Shown piece after piece: positions 1-9,273 of a stretch of DNA of 64,000 bases (position 1 is the stretch's first letter; each line of letters opens with the position of its first letter). Position numbers and translations under genes: made by a program. This DNA comes from SLHU01 sp009929975 (GTDB lineage Bacteria > Bacillota > Clostridia > Saccharofermentanales > UBA5734), in NCBI GenBank assembly GCA_040776905.1, contig JAXGZQ010000004.1:1-64000 (forward strand), given 5' to 3'. The notes under the pieces were generated by a model that did no database searches, was not told where the DNA came from, and was given only the letters and a program-made list of their open reading frames with translations.

Positions 1-76
1 TTTTGAAATAATCCTCTGAAATAATCCGCTGTATTCACAGCGCCGGCCGACAAGTTCCGAGGATCGTGGTAGATTG

Positions 77-116
77 AAAACCCCGCTGCCAGTCGATCGA
101 CCGGCAGCGGGGCTGG
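77..116 (-). terminator. Rho-independent terminator after the alcohol dehydrogenase
   Basis: A 10-bp GC-rich stem (positions 81-90 with 103-112) encloses a loop that is itself nearly palindromic. On the minus strand it is followed by a TTTT tract at 77-80. It lies about 50 bases past the stop of the dehydrogenase gene, where a terminator for that gene is expected. The first 75 bases of the window hold only two imperfect copies of GAAATAATCC and nothing else recognisable. Confidence 0.75.
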
Positions 117-162
117 TATCATTGGTTGATCGGTTCCACAGAGTCAGCCGTTTCTGTTCTGA

Positions 163-1344
163 TCAGGCCTCTTTCATGGTCAAATGGAGAATTTTTTCAA
201 TGTTCGCCGTCGTCAGCGGAACGAAGGATCCGAGTGTCTCACCTTCAGCCAAACCAACTTTAGCGGCCATCATCGGAATATCTTCTTTCTTCGCACCGAG
301 CTCCTCAAACGTGGTCGGCAGACCGATTGAGCGGAAAAAGCTAACCAGGCGGTCTATCCCTTCACGCGCGGTCTTTTCGGGGTTCTGGTAGTCCATCTCG
401 CAATTCCATACCCGAACCGCCAACTGGGCATACCGATTGACATCATGCTTCAGCGTGTACTTCATGAACGCAGGGAACACGACGGCGAGTCCGGCGCCAT
501 GGGCGACATCATACTGGGCCGACAATTCATGTTCGATGTTGTGACTGCTCCAGTCCTGCTCACGGCCAACACCACAGGAATCATTATGAGCCACCATACC
601 GGCCCAGAATATATTCGCGCGGGCACCATAGTTCTCCGGCTCCCGCAGAACAATCGGAATATCGCGGATCAGCGTTTTGAGAACCGACTCGCAAAGGTAA
701 TCCGTCAGTTCAACATCCGGTGTGTTGGTCAGATAGCGCTCAAAGACATGAGCCATCATGTCGGCACAGCCGCAGGCCGTCTGATACGGAGGCAGGGTGT
801 AGGTCAGTTCGGGATTCATGATTGAAAAGACAGGACGAATTGAAGGATGCCCGAAGCCACGTTTGAGCATGCCGTCCTCCAGAGTGATCACCGAGGAGTT
901 GGAGCCTTCACTGCCCGCGGCCGGAATCGTGACAACTGTCGCGATCGGCAGGGTTTTTTCCGGCTGTCTCAGTCCGGCATAAAAATCCCAGAAGTCGCCT
1001 TCATCGCGAACACCCATCGCGATCGCCTTCGCGGAGTCAATCGCGCTGCCGCCGCCGAGGCCAAGAAGAAAATCTACATTTTCACGCCGGGCCAGCTCAA
1101 TCCCTTCATAAACCAGTCCGCTGCGCGGATTCGGCTGAACACCGCCCAGTTCGCAATGGCCGATGCCTGCCTGGTCCAGTGAAGCCTTGACCCGATCCAG
1201 CAGGCCGCTGCGGACAACGGAGCCTCCGCCGTAGTGAATCAGGACCTTGGTGCCGCCGAAACGGCGAACATATTCACCGGTCTGTGTCTCGGTTCCTTTG
1301 CCGAAAACGAAGGTTGTCGGACTGCAAAACTCAAAATTGATCAT
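163..1344 (-). CDS. Iron-containing alcohol dehydrogenase (butanol dehydrogenase/YqhD type)
   Basis: A 393-residue cytosolic NAD(P)H-dependent alcohol dehydrogenase of the group III (iron) family, the usual length for the BdhA/YqhD branch. The N-terminal Rossmann-like half carries the GLGGGSAIDSAK nucleotide motif. The C-terminal helical half holds the metal ligands, in the ADMMAHVFE segment and the two His-rich segments HNIEHELS and DVAHGAG. Such enzymes reduce aldehydes to alcohols in fermentation. Reduction of the lactaldehyde made by the rhamnose operon is possible, but that operon is 20 kb away, so this is speculation. The start follows GGAAGGAG. It is a single gene with its own promoter and terminator. 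Confidence 0.9.
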   Translation of the reverse strand: MINFEFCSPTTFVFGKGTETQTGEYVRRFGGTKVLIHYGGGSVVRSGLLDRVKASLDQAGIGHCELGGVQPNPRSGLVYEGIELARRENVDFLLGLGGGSAIDSAKAIAMGVRDEGDFWDFYAGLRQPEKTLPIATVVTIPAAGSEGSNSSVITLEDGMLKRGFGHPSIRPVFSIMNPELTYTLPPYQTACGCADMMAHVFERYLTNTPDVELTDYLCESVLKTLIRDIPIVLREPENYGARANIFWAGMVAHNDSCGVGREQDWSSHNIEHELSAQYDVAHGAGLAVVFPAFMKYTLKHDVNRYAQLAVRVWNCEMDYQNPEKTAREGIDRLVSFFRSIGLPTTFEELGAKKEDIPMMAAKVGLAEGETLGSFVPLTTANIEKILHLTMKEA

Positions 1345-1431
1345 GTTGATCTCCTTCCTGTCGCCACCTTTGTTGAACGCATACTGCTTTCACGAGCGGC
1401 GCTGTAAACATCATCATATGTCAGTCTATAC

Positions 1432-1460
1432 ATTATAATATACGCGGTGTGGTCTGACTA
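1432..1460 (-). promoter_or_regulatory. Probable promoter of the alcohol dehydrogenase
   Basis: On the minus strand TATAAT (1432-1437) is preceded after 17 bases by TAGTCA (1455-1460), a 4/6 match to the -35 consensus. It lies 88 bases upstream of the start, just past the gyrA stop. The -10 is perfect and the -35 is weak. Confidence 0.45.
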
Positions 1461-1463
1461 TCA

Positions 1464-4115
1464 TCATTCAGGCTGTTGACCGGTCTCTTCCGGGCTATCA
1501 TCTTCCGACGCGTCGGTCGTTCCGGCCTGATCATCCGACTGATCTGACTCAATCCCATCCGTCTCGTCTGTTTTGTCATTGATATCTGTTTCATCTTCCT
1601 CCGGGCAATCTTCGTGATCCACCACGGCGACATCGACGACATGTCCATCACGTGTCCGCATCAGGGTAACACCCTGTGTAATCCTGGACAGAACGGGGAT
1701 CTCCAGCGCTTCCATGCGGATGATCACACCATTGTCATTGATCAGGATCACATCAGAGTCATCAGTGACCAGAGCGATACTGACCAGCATGCCGGTTTTT
1801 TCGGATGGCCGGTACGTGATCAGGCCTTTGCCGCCTCGCGTCTGTACCCGGTACTCATCCAGTTCGGTCCGTTTGCCGAAACCGCGTTCAGATACGACCA
1901 GCAGCGTGCTGTCTGCTTCAATCGTCACCATGCCGACCACCCGGTCATCCCGATCAAGCTGAATTCCACGGACACCCTGTGTATTGCGTCCCGTCGGCCG
2001 GACATCATCCTCCGTAAAGCGGATCGACATGCCCTTGCGGGTCACCATGACAATATCCTGCTGATGATCGACCAGCCGGACATTGACGAGCGCGTCATCT
2101 TCACGCAGACTGATCGCGATCAGCCCTGCTTTGGATATATTGGCGTAGGCATCAAGCCGTGTCTTCTTGATCTGTCCCATGCTCGTCGCCATGACCAGAC
2201 CGGCATTCTCATCAAATGAGCGCAGCGGGATCACCGCACGCACCTTCTCATCGGCCTCCAGCTGGAGCAGATTGACGATCGCCATCCCTCTGGCCTGGCG
2301 GCTCGCCTCGGGGATCTGATACCCCTTCAGGCGGAAGACCCGTCCTGTATTGGTAAAAAACAGGATGGTCGCATGGGTCGATGTGGAAAGAAGATTTTCA
2401 ACAAAATCATCGTCACGGGTCTGCAGCCCGGAAATGCCGCGGCCGCCGCGATGCTGTGTTGAGCAGGTATCAATCGGCATCCGCTTGACATAGCCGTAGT
2501 GGGTCAGGGTGATAAAGATATCTTCTTCCTGAATCAGCGACTCATCATCAATATCATCGCCGCCGAACGGCTCGATTCCGGTACGGCGATCTTCACCGTA
2601 GCGGTCACTGATCTGTTTGATTTCAGTGCGGATCACGTCAAGCAGCATCGCTTCATCGGCCAGAATGCTCTGGAAATAAGCGATTTTTTCGCAGACATCA
2701 CGGTATTCATTTTCCAGTTTTTCCCGCTCCAGGCCAGTCAGGCGGCCAAGGCGCATGTCGACGATATGCTGGGCCTGACGGTCGCTGAAACCAAACCGCT
2801 CAATCAGCCGTTCCTTTGCCTGATCCTCAGAGTTTGATCCCCGGATGATCGCGATCACTTCATCGATATGGTCAATCGCGGTGCGCAGGCCTTCCAGGAT
2901 ATGGCGGCGGGCTTCGGCTTTCTCCAGATCAAAGCGGGTCCGGCGCAAAATGATATCTTTCTGGTGCTCAATATAATAGTTCAGCGCCTGGATCAGATTG
3001 ATCAGTTTCGGTTCAAACCGGCCGTTCTCATCCTGTACCAGCGCCAGCATATTGGCGTTGAAATTATCCTGCAGCTGCGTATGGCGATAAAGCTGGTTCA
3101 AAACGACATTGGCATTCGCGTCACGCTTCAGTTCAACGACAATGCGAACCGCGTCGTTGCGGTCGGACTCATCACGCAGATCGGAAATTCCGTCGATCCT
3201 CTTGTCTTTGACCATTTCCGCGATCTTCTCAATCAGCCTGGCTTTATTGACCATATAGGGCAGATCTTGAAATATAATCCGCTGCCGGTTGTTATCCATC
3301 AATTCGATTTCCGAACGAGCGCGTACGGTAATGCGTCCACGTCCGGTCTTATAGGCGTTTCTTACGCCGGACGTACCGAGAATGACGCCACCCGTCGGAA
3401 AATCAGGCGCCTGGATCACGGTCATCAGATCTTCGACAGTTGCGTCCGGCTGATCGATCAGCATCAGGACCCCGTCGATGACTTCCCTCAGATTATGCGG
3501 AGGGATATTCGTCGCCATGCCGACCGCGATGCCGGTTGTCCCGTTGACCAGAAGATTGGGATAACGGGATGGCAGAACGACCGGTTCCATTTCATGTTCA
3601 TCGAAATTCGGCCGGAAATCGACCGTGTTCTTATTGATGTCGCTCATCATCTCCATCGAGATGCGGGAAAGGCGTGATTCCGTATAACGGTAAGCGGCTG
3701 CCGAGTCACCGTCACGTGAACCGAAGTTGCCGTGACCGTCTACGAGCATGTGCCGCATGGAAAAATCCTGAGCCATTCGAACCAGCGAATCGTAGACCGC
3801 CGCATCGCCATGCGGATGAAACCTGCCCAGCACGTCACCGACTGTCGTCGCACATTTGCGATACGGCTTATCGGGTGTGAACCCCTGGGTGTACATTGAA
3901 TACAGAATACGACGATGAACCGGTTTGAGTCCGTCTCTGACATCGGGCAGCGCACGATCTGTGATAACACTCATCGCGTAGTCGATGAATGATTTTTTCA
4001 TTTCCTCTTCCAGATCAACCGGAATAATCGTTGTCTGCGGATTACGGAAAGCAAAATCTACGGCCGCTTCCTGCCGTTTTTTTTCTTTTTTTCGATTCTC
4101 CACCTGGTCTGCCAT
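1464..4115 (-). CDS. gyrA: DNA gyrase subunit A
   Basis: The DNA-cleaving subunit of gyrase, 883 residues from the chosen start. The breakage-reunion domain carries the catalytic tyrosine in RYTE (residue 144, E. coli Tyr122). The C-terminal beta-pinwheel holds the gyrase box QTRGGKG, which separates GyrA from ParC. The last ~50 residues are a highly acidic tail rich in D, E, S and T. An in-frame start 27 bases upstream exists, but AGGAGG (4125-4130) sits 9 bases from the ATG at 4115. In the quinolone region the motif is HPHGDAAVYD, so the residue equivalent to E. coli Ser83 is alanine (Ala105) while Asp87 is kept (Asp109). gyrB is not in the window; the gene sits downstream of rsmG on the same strand with its own promoter. 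Confidence 0.98.
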   Translation of the reverse strand: MADQVENRKKEKKRQEAAVDFAFRNPQTTIIPVDLEEEMKKSFIDYAMSVITDRALPDVRDGLKPVHRRILYSMYTQGFTPDKPYRKCATTVGDVLGRFHPHGDAAVYDSLVRMAQDFSMRHMLVDGHGNFGSRDGDSAAAYRYTESRLSRISMEMMSDINKNTVDFRPNFDEHEMEPVVLPSRYPNLLVNGTTGIAVGMATNIPPHNLREVIDGVLMLIDQPDATVEDLMTVIQAPDFPTGGVILGTSGVRNAYKTGRGRITVRARSEIELMDNNRQRIIFQDLPYMVNKARLIEKIAEMVKDKRIDGISDLRDESDRNDAVRIVVELKRDANANVVLNQLYRHTQLQDNFNANMLALVQDENGRFEPKLINLIQALNYYIEHQKDIILRRTRFDLEKAEARRHILEGLRTAIDHIDEVIAIIRGSNSEDQAKERLIERFGFSDRQAQHIVDMRLGRLTGLEREKLENEYRDVCEKIAYFQSILADEAMLLDVIRTEIKQISDRYGEDRRTGIEPFGGDDIDDESLIQEEDIFITLTHYGYVKRMPIDTCSTQHRGGRGISGLQTRDDDFVENLLSTSTHATILFFTNTGRVFRLKGYQIPEASRQARGMAIVNLLQLEADEKVRAVIPLRSFDENAGLVMATSMGQIKKTRLDAYANISKAGLIAISLREDDALVNVRLVDHQQDIVMVTRKGMSIRFTEDDVRPTGRNTQGVRGIQLDRDDRVVGMVTIEADSTLLVVSERGFGKRTELDEYRVQTRGGKGLITYRPSEKTGMLVSIALVTDDSDVILINDNGVIIRMEALEIPVLSRITQGVTLMRTRDGHVVDVAVVDHEDCPEEDETDINDKTDETDGIESDQSDDQAGTTDASEDDSPEETGQQPE

Positions 4116-4158
4116 GCAGTCAATCCTCCTGCCAATAGACAATTAGCTTATTCATAAT

Positions 4159-4167
4159 ATTATAACA
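4159..4167 (-). promoter_or_regulatory. Extended -10 promoter of gyrA
   Basis: On the minus strand the sequence TGTTATAAT forms an extended -10 element 44 bases upstream of the gyrA start, in the short gap after rsmG. No convincing -35 hexamer is seen, which is usual for extended -10 promoters. Confidence 0.5.
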
Positions 4168-4222
4168 TATCCGCGCGCGAAATGCAGGCAGGCTGAGGAA
4201 TCAGCCAGGCCCCTGACAACCC

Positions 4223-4987
4223 TTACAATGGTGAGTTTTCAGGTTTTCCAGCCTTGCGCGGATAGGCCTCTGCCGTCGAAGAGATCTTCTTGATCAGAAA
4301 GATCGAGCGCTGCATGTCGGTGCCGGGCAGCCTGAAACTATCGGTTCTGACCCGCTGGCCTCCCAGCCGGTCAACAGCCGATCTGGCGGCTGGCCATTCC
4401 GACTCAGGATCACCCTTCATCGCCAGAAAATAACCGCCGACACGTACGAACGGCAGACAATATTCGCTGAGTACCGGTAGTGCCGCGACGGCCCGTGCGG
4501 TCGCCAGATCAAACGATTCGCGCAGACCGGGCTGCCGGCCGGCGTCTTCAGCCCTGGCATGAACAGCAGCCAGTCCGGTCAGCTGCAGCGTGTCGGCTGC
4601 AGTCTGCAGATAGCGCACCCGCTTGGCCAGAGAATCCAGTAGGGTGATCTGCCAGTTCGGCCGGACAATTTTCAGCACCAGGCCGGGAAAACCAGCCCCG
4701 GTTCCGACATCAATCAACGAAGGTGATGTCTGTCCGCTCACCTGTTCATACCAGTCGAGATAAGCCACCAGTGTCAGCGAGTCAAGATAATGGCGGATCG
4801 CGATATCTTCATCACGGGTATTCGCCGTCAGATTGATCCGCTGATTCCATTCACGCATCAATTCTGCCAGCCGCAGCAGCTGCTGCCGCATCACTGTCGT
4901 CAGCTCAACACCGCTGTCCGCCGCGATTTTCGGCAGCCAGTCGTCAAGAAGGAGTCCATCATTCATGGTCTGATGATCTGGATTCAT
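4223..4987 (-). CDS. rsmG: 16S rRNA (guanine-527-N7)-methyltransferase RsmG
   Basis: A 254-residue class I S-adenosylmethionine methyltransferase that modifies G527 of 16S rRNA (formerly GidB). The SAM-binding motif DVGTGAGFPGL is in the middle of the protein, followed by LLDSLAKRVRYL. The start follows AAAGGAG with good spacing and overlaps the 3' end of mnmG by 29 bases, so the two are translationally coupled. It is the last gene of the rpmH-rnpA-yidD-yidC-jag-mnmE-mnmG-rsmG cluster, the usual position. The C-terminal ~15 residues after KKISS are not conserved in the family as far as I can judge. Confidence 0.97.
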   Translation of the reverse strand: MNPDHQTMNDGLLLDDWLPKIAADSGVELTTVMRQQLLRLAELMREWNQRINLTANTRDEDIAIRHYLDSLTLVAYLDWYEQVSGQTSPSLIDVGTGAGFPGLVLKIVRPNWQITLLDSLAKRVRYLQTAADTLQLTGLAAVHARAEDAGRQPGLRESFDLATARAVAALPVLSEYCLPFVRVGGYFLAMKGDPESEWPAARSAVDRLGGQRVRTDSFRLPGTDMQRSIFLIKKISSTAEAYPRKAGKPENSPL

Positions 4988-6926
4988 TCCGTCTCCTTTC
5001 CTCAGCCTGCAGATAAACCATCAGGACGGATATATCAGCCGGCGACACTCCGGAAATCCGCGAAGCCTGTCCCAACGTGGCCGGCCGCAGCCGATCCAGC
5101 TTCTGTCTTGCCTCAAGGCGCAGGCCGCTGATCTCAAGGTATGGCAGATCCGGTGGAAGGCCGCGTTGTTCATGACGGGCATGGCGGCGCAGGCGCTGGT
5201 GTTCAAGCTGAATATAGCCCTCATACTTAAGCTGGACCTCTACTGAAAACTGCTCCTCCGGCCGCAGCGCCGGACGCTGCGGGTCCAGCGCTCCCAGAGC
5301 CACATAAGAAAGCTCAGGCCGGCGCAGCAGATCAGCCAGAGACACACCCTGGCTGATTGGCGCGCTGTTCCGGTCAGCCAGCCAGCGGCGCACCGTGTCT
5401 GAGGGTTTGACGCGCATTTCACGGCAGCGCTGTACTTCAGCGTCGATGCGGTTTTGCTTATCAGTAAACCGCTGCCAGCGGTCCTCGCTGATCAGACCGA
5501 TCGAGTGGCCGACCGGTGTCAGACGGCTGTCCGCGTTGTCCTGCCGCAGGAGCAGGCGAAATTCAGCCCGTGAAGTCATCAAGCGATACGGCTCCATCGT
5601 CCCCTTGGTGACAAGGTCGTCAATCAGAACGCCGATGTAGGCTTGAGAGCGGTCGAGAATCAAGGGGTCCTGCCCGCTTAAGCCGCGCACCGCGTTGATG
5701 CCGGCAATCAGGCCCTGGGCGGCAGCTTCCTCATAACCGGACGAACCATTGATCTGCCCGGCGCAGAACAGGCCGCGGACCTGGCGTGTCTCCAATGAAA
5801 GGCGCAGGCTGGTCGGGTCAAGGCAGTCGTATTCAATCGCGTAAGCGCTGCGCATGATCTGGGCATCAGCCATCCCCGGGAGTGACGCGAGCATGGCTTT
5901 CTGGACGTCCTCCGGCATGCTGCTGGATAGTCCCTGGACATAGAGTTCTTCGCTTTCAAGCCCTGTCGGTTCGATAAAGATCTGGTGCCGCGCCTTATCG
6001 GGGAATTTGACAAACTTATCTTCGATCGACGGACAGTAGCGTGGACCGACACCATCGATCGCACCGCTGAACAACGGTGATCGATCCAGATTCTGTTCAA
6101 CCAGCCGCCTGGTTTCCGCTGTCGTCCACGTCAGATAACAGGGCATCTGCCGCGGCAGGGATAATGAGGCGGCTTCATGTTCAAAGGAGAACGGGACAAT
6201 GACAGCATCCCCTTCCTGCACATCCAGGGTATCCAGCCGCGCGGTCCGGCGGTTGATTCGGACTGGAGTTCCAGTCTTGAACCGCTGCAGCGGCAAATCA
6301 AGTTCTCTCAGTGAATCCGAAAGTCCGACAGCCGGGAAATGGTTGTCCGGACCGCTGGCATACTGGCATTCACCCATGATCACTTTACTTTCCAGATAGG
6401 TGCCGGTCGCCACAATAACGGCCGGGGCGAGAAAAATCGCCTGAGTTTTCAGCTGGACGCCAACCACGCGGAAATGGCCTGCCGCGGCCGGATCGGGTTC
6501 GGAAATCAGATGGATCGCTTCACCCTGCCGCAAATGCAGCCGTTCCTGTTGTTCAAGCACCTGCTTCATCAGAATCTGATAGCGCCGCCGGTCGATCTGG
6601 GCCCGGGGCGAAAGCACGGCCGGTCCCTTGGAAGCGTTCAGCATACGGAACTGGATCATGCTCAGATCAGCGATCCGGCCCATTTCGCCGCCGAGCGCGT
6701 CTATTTCTCGCACCAGCTGGCCTTTCGCGGTCCCGCCGATGCTCGGATTGCACGGCAGATTGGCGACCGCGTCAAGATTCATACTGAGCAGCAGCGTCGA
6801 CCGGCCGAGCCGTGCGCTGGCGAGTGCCGCTTCGCTGCCGGCATGGCCGGCACCGATCACGATCACCTCGTAGGAACCTGCGTCATAGGCTCCGGACTGG
6901 CGTCTGGCTGCGGCAAGATCATACAT
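4959..6926 (-). CDS. mnmG: tRNA uridine-34 carboxymethylaminomethyl-modification enzyme MnmG
   Basis: The FAD-binding partner of MnmE in making (carboxymethyl)aminomethyl-uridine at tRNA wobble position 34. The dinucleotide motif GAGHAGSEAA is at the N-terminus, followed by NPSIGGTAKG; the middle carries RYCPSIEDK and the QIFIEPTG segment, all MnmG signatures. A start 15 bases further upstream exists, but GGAGA (6934-6938) is correctly spaced for the ATG at 6926. From there the protein is 655 residues, slightly longer than the usual ~630. It starts 11 bases after the mnmE stop. Confidence 0.98.
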   Translation of the reverse strand: MYDLAAARRQSGAYDAGSYEVIVIGAGHAGSEAALASARLGRSTLLLSMNLDAVANLPCNPSIGGTAKGQLVREIDALGGEMGRIADLSMIQFRMLNASKGPAVLSPRAQIDRRRYQILMKQVLEQQERLHLRQGEAIHLISEPDPAAAGHFRVVGVQLKTQAIFLAPAVIVATGTYLESKVIMGECQYASGPDNHFPAVGLSDSLRELDLPLQRFKTGTPVRINRRTARLDTLDVQEGDAVIVPFSFEHEAASLSLPRQMPCYLTWTTAETRRLVEQNLDRSPLFSGAIDGVGPRYCPSIEDKFVKFPDKARHQIFIEPTGLESEELYVQGLSSSMPEDVQKAMLASLPGMADAQIMRSAYAIEYDCLDPTSLRLSLETRQVRGLFCAGQINGSSGYEEAAAQGLIAGINAVRGLSGQDPLILDRSQAYIGVLIDDLVTKGTMEPYRLMTSRAEFRLLLRQDNADSRLTPVGHSIGLISEDRWQRFTDKQNRIDAEVQRCREMRVKPSDTVRRWLADRNSAPISQGVSLADLLRRPELSYVALGALDPQRPALRPEEQFSVEVQLKYEGYIQLEHQRLRRHARHEQRGLPPDLPYLEISGLRLEARQKLDRLRPATLGQASRISGVSPADISVLMVYLQAEERRRNESRSSDHE

Positions 6927-6937
6927 GGCCTGTCTCC

Positions 6938-8344
6938 TCATTTCCCGACACAGAAGCGGCTGAAAATCGTATCCACCAGCTGCTGTGATATCTGTTCCCC
7001 GGTCAGGGACGCCAGCGTCTCAGCACAGGCACGGATCAGTGATGCGATCATGTCAACCGCGATACGCGACTCTGCCGCGGTGATCGCCTGTTCCAGCGAC
7101 GCGGCCGCTTCCAGCAGCACCTGCTGATGCCGCTGGCTGGTGATGATCAGGCTGTCCATCCGTCCACTTCCGGTGTTCTCATAACAAGCAAGTATCGCCT
7201 CTCTCAGCGATGCCAGTCCTTCCGGCCGGTGGACAGAAAAGGACAGAACCTGGTGGCCTGCGAAGATTGTGCTGATCTGGTCAAGCAGACCCTGGCTTTC
7301 CGCCAGATCTTCCTTGCCGGCAATCACGATCACTTCGCGCCCCCTGACGGCTTCAACCGCGGCAGCCTCCTCGGCCAGATCACCGATCGGGGGTGAAATC
7401 AGCCAGAAGACCAAATCCGCGTTTTTGAGCGCGTCACGTGTCCGTTCAACACCGAATTTTTCAATCACATCGTCGGTTTCCCTCAGGCCTGCTGTATCAA
7501 CCAGACGGACAGGCAGCCCCTCTATGTCGATCAGCACTTCAACGGTATCGCGTGTTGTTCCCGGAACCGGTGTCACGATCGCCCGGTCAAACCCTGTCAG
7601 CGCGTTAAGCAGTGATGATTTTCCGGCGTTCGGGCGGCCGGCGATCACCACAGAAAGCCCTTCCCGCAAAAGACGCCCCTGACGATAGCTGGCCGCCAGC
7701 TCAGCGATTTTACGATGTAAAGGACGCAAACGTTCAAACAGATCAGACAGTTCGTCCGGGCTGTCTTCATGTTCAGGAAATTCAAGAATCATCTCCAGAT
7801 CGGCAGACACGGCCAGCAGTCGATGGAGAATCGCCCTGATCCGATCGGATAAAGCACCGTCCAGCTGCGCCGCGGCCACCCGGGACGCACGTTCGGCTCC
7901 GGCCTGGATCAGATCCATCACAGCTTCCGCCTGGACCAGATCCAGTTTACCGTTCATGAAGGCGCGTCGGGTAAACTCACCGGGCTCAGCCGGTCTGACA
8001 CCCTGGTCGAATAATAGGTCCAGTATCATCTGTCGGACGGCGATTCCGCCGTGGCAGCTGATCTCAACCACCTCCTCACCCGTATAGGAAGAAGGAGCCG
8101 TATAGCGTGTCACAATCACCTGATCGACCAGCGACTGGTCGGCCGGGTTGACGATACGTCCCAGCGCGCAGGTATATCCATCCATCGCCTGGACGGTGGA
8201 TGCCTGACGTCCTGACGGCTGAAAAATCGTGTCAACCGCCAACGCGCTGCCGGGTCCGGAAAGCCGGATCACCGCGATCCCGCTCTGTCCGGGCGGAGTC
8301 GCACAGGCCGCGCAGACCTGATGAAAAGTCATCGTGTTGTTCAT
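6938..8344 (-). CDS. mnmE: tRNA modification GTPase MnmE
   Basis: The GTPase partner of MnmG in wobble-uridine modification, 468 residues from the ATG preceded by AGAGGAA. The N-terminal folate-binding domain is followed by a helical domain with an inserted Ras-like G domain: P-loop GRPNAGKSS, the G2 loop PGTTRDTVE, G3 DTAG, and the C-terminal cysteine motif FCVGK, all intact. The G4 motif reads AGKED where the canonical form is NKxD, so the asparagine that recognises guanine is replaced by glycine. An upstream in-frame extension of 13 codons is rejected because it lacks a ribosome binding site. Confidence 0.97.
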   Translation of the reverse strand: MNNTMTFHQVCAACATPPGQSGIAVIRLSGPGSALAVDTIFQPSGRQASTVQAMDGYTCALGRIVNPADQSLVDQVIVTRYTAPSSYTGEEVVEISCHGGIAVRQMILDLLFDQGVRPAEPGEFTRRAFMNGKLDLVQAEAVMDLIQAGAERASRVAAAQLDGALSDRIRAILHRLLAVSADLEMILEFPEHEDSPDELSDLFERLRPLHRKIAELAASYRQGRLLREGLSVVIAGRPNAGKSSLLNALTGFDRAIVTPVPGTTRDTVEVLIDIEGLPVRLVDTAGLRETDDVIEKFGVERTRDALKNADLVFWLISPPIGDLAEEAAAVEAVRGREVIVIAGKEDLAESQGLLDQISTIFAGHQVLSFSVHRPEGLASLREAILACYENTGSGRMDSLIITSQRHQQVLLEAAASLEQAITAAESRIAVDMIASLIRACAETLASLTGEQISQQLVDTIFSRFCVGK

Positions 8345-8391
8345 ATTATTCCTCTCGCGCCGGTTCCCGCGGCACGTCGGCAAGGCCGAAA

Positions 8392-8419
8392 ACGGCCCAC
8401 AGGAATGCCTGTGAGCCGT
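8392..8419 (-). terminator. Hairpin between jag and mnmE (weak terminator or attenuator)
   Basis: Two 12-base arms (8392-8403 and 8408-8419) pair with one internal mismatch around a 4-base loop, and the minus strand continues with TTTTC. It follows the jag stop by about 25 bases. It may lower read-through into mnmE, since the downstream genes remain in the same direction. Confidence 0.5.
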
Positions 8420-8443
8420 GTCTGGCCGACCTTGCTGTCAGAT

Positions 8444-9244
8444 TCAGATGTCATCAGCAGGAGCGATCACAACCCGGCGGCGGGGGTCATCCCCTTCACT
8501 GAAAGTTGTGATACCGGCAAATCCCTGCAAACTTGAATGGACAATCCGGCGTTCTGCCGGAGACATCGGCTGAAGCCGATACGGGTTGCCGGAACTGAGT
8601 ACTTTATCAGCGGCCCGGCTGGCCATATTGATCAGCGTATCTTCACGACGGCGGCGATAGCCGTCGATATCAACAATGATACGGACATGTTCTTCACTGA
8701 ACTGATTGGCGACCAGTGACGTCAGGTACTGGAGCGCATCCAGTGTCTCACCATGACGACCGATGGCCGCGCCGCAATCTTCACCCATCACATCGATATA
8801 GACGGTCTCTCCATCTCGATAGGAACTGATTCTTCCATGGATGCCGATACCGGATAATATGGATGCCACATAGGCGACCGCTTCCGCTTCCGCTGGTGTT
8901 TCAGGTTCACCCTCATCATTGTCCGCGTTGTCATCATCTCCATAGTAAGGTTCAGACACATCCGTCTTGTCGGGGTCTGTCGTCTGTGAAGGCAGATCCT
9001 CCGCGAGGTCCTCCGGGAAACCATCCACCTGAGGTAGCTGGGTCTCATCGGGCAGTGTCTGCACAGGCTCCTCATCTTTTGTCACTCTGACCTGCGCCGG
9101 CCGCCGGCCAATACCCAGCAATCCGCTGTCACCCTCATCCAGAACTTCGATGACGACTTCATCTGCTGTCAGACCTAATGCTTCCAGCGCGTCATTGATG
9201 GCGTGCTGTACTGTTTTTCCGGTTTTTTCAATGGATACCGCCAT
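8444..9244 (-). CDS. jag: RNA-binding protein Jag/KhpB
   Basis: A 266-residue cytosolic RNA-binding protein of the SpoIIIJ-associated (Jag, KhpB) family, linked in other Bacillota to control of cell division and elongation. Three parts are visible: an N-terminal Jag_N domain ending in LLGIGRRPAQV, a ~75-residue acidic low-complexity linker, then a KH domain with the GRHGETL loop and a C-terminal R3H domain with ERRIVHSSL. It follows yidC by 29 bases, the conserved neighbourhood, and is probably co-transcribed with it. The acidic linker is longer than in many homologues. Confidence 0.95.
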   Translation of the reverse strand: MAVSIEKTGKTVQHAINDALEALGLTADEVVIEVLDEGDSGLLGIGRRPAQVRVTKDEEPVQTLPDETQLPQVDGFPEDLAEDLPSQTTDPDKTDVSEPYYGDDDNADNDEGEPETPAEAEAVAYVASILSGIGIHGRISSYRDGETVYIDVMGEDCGAAIGRHGETLDALQYLTSLVANQFSEEHVRIIVDIDGYRRRREDTLINMASRAADKVLSSGNPYRLQPMSPAERRIVHSSLQGFAGITTFSEGDDPRRRVVIAPADDI

Positions 9245-9273
9245 GAATGTCTCCTCCTGTAATATGCCGGATT

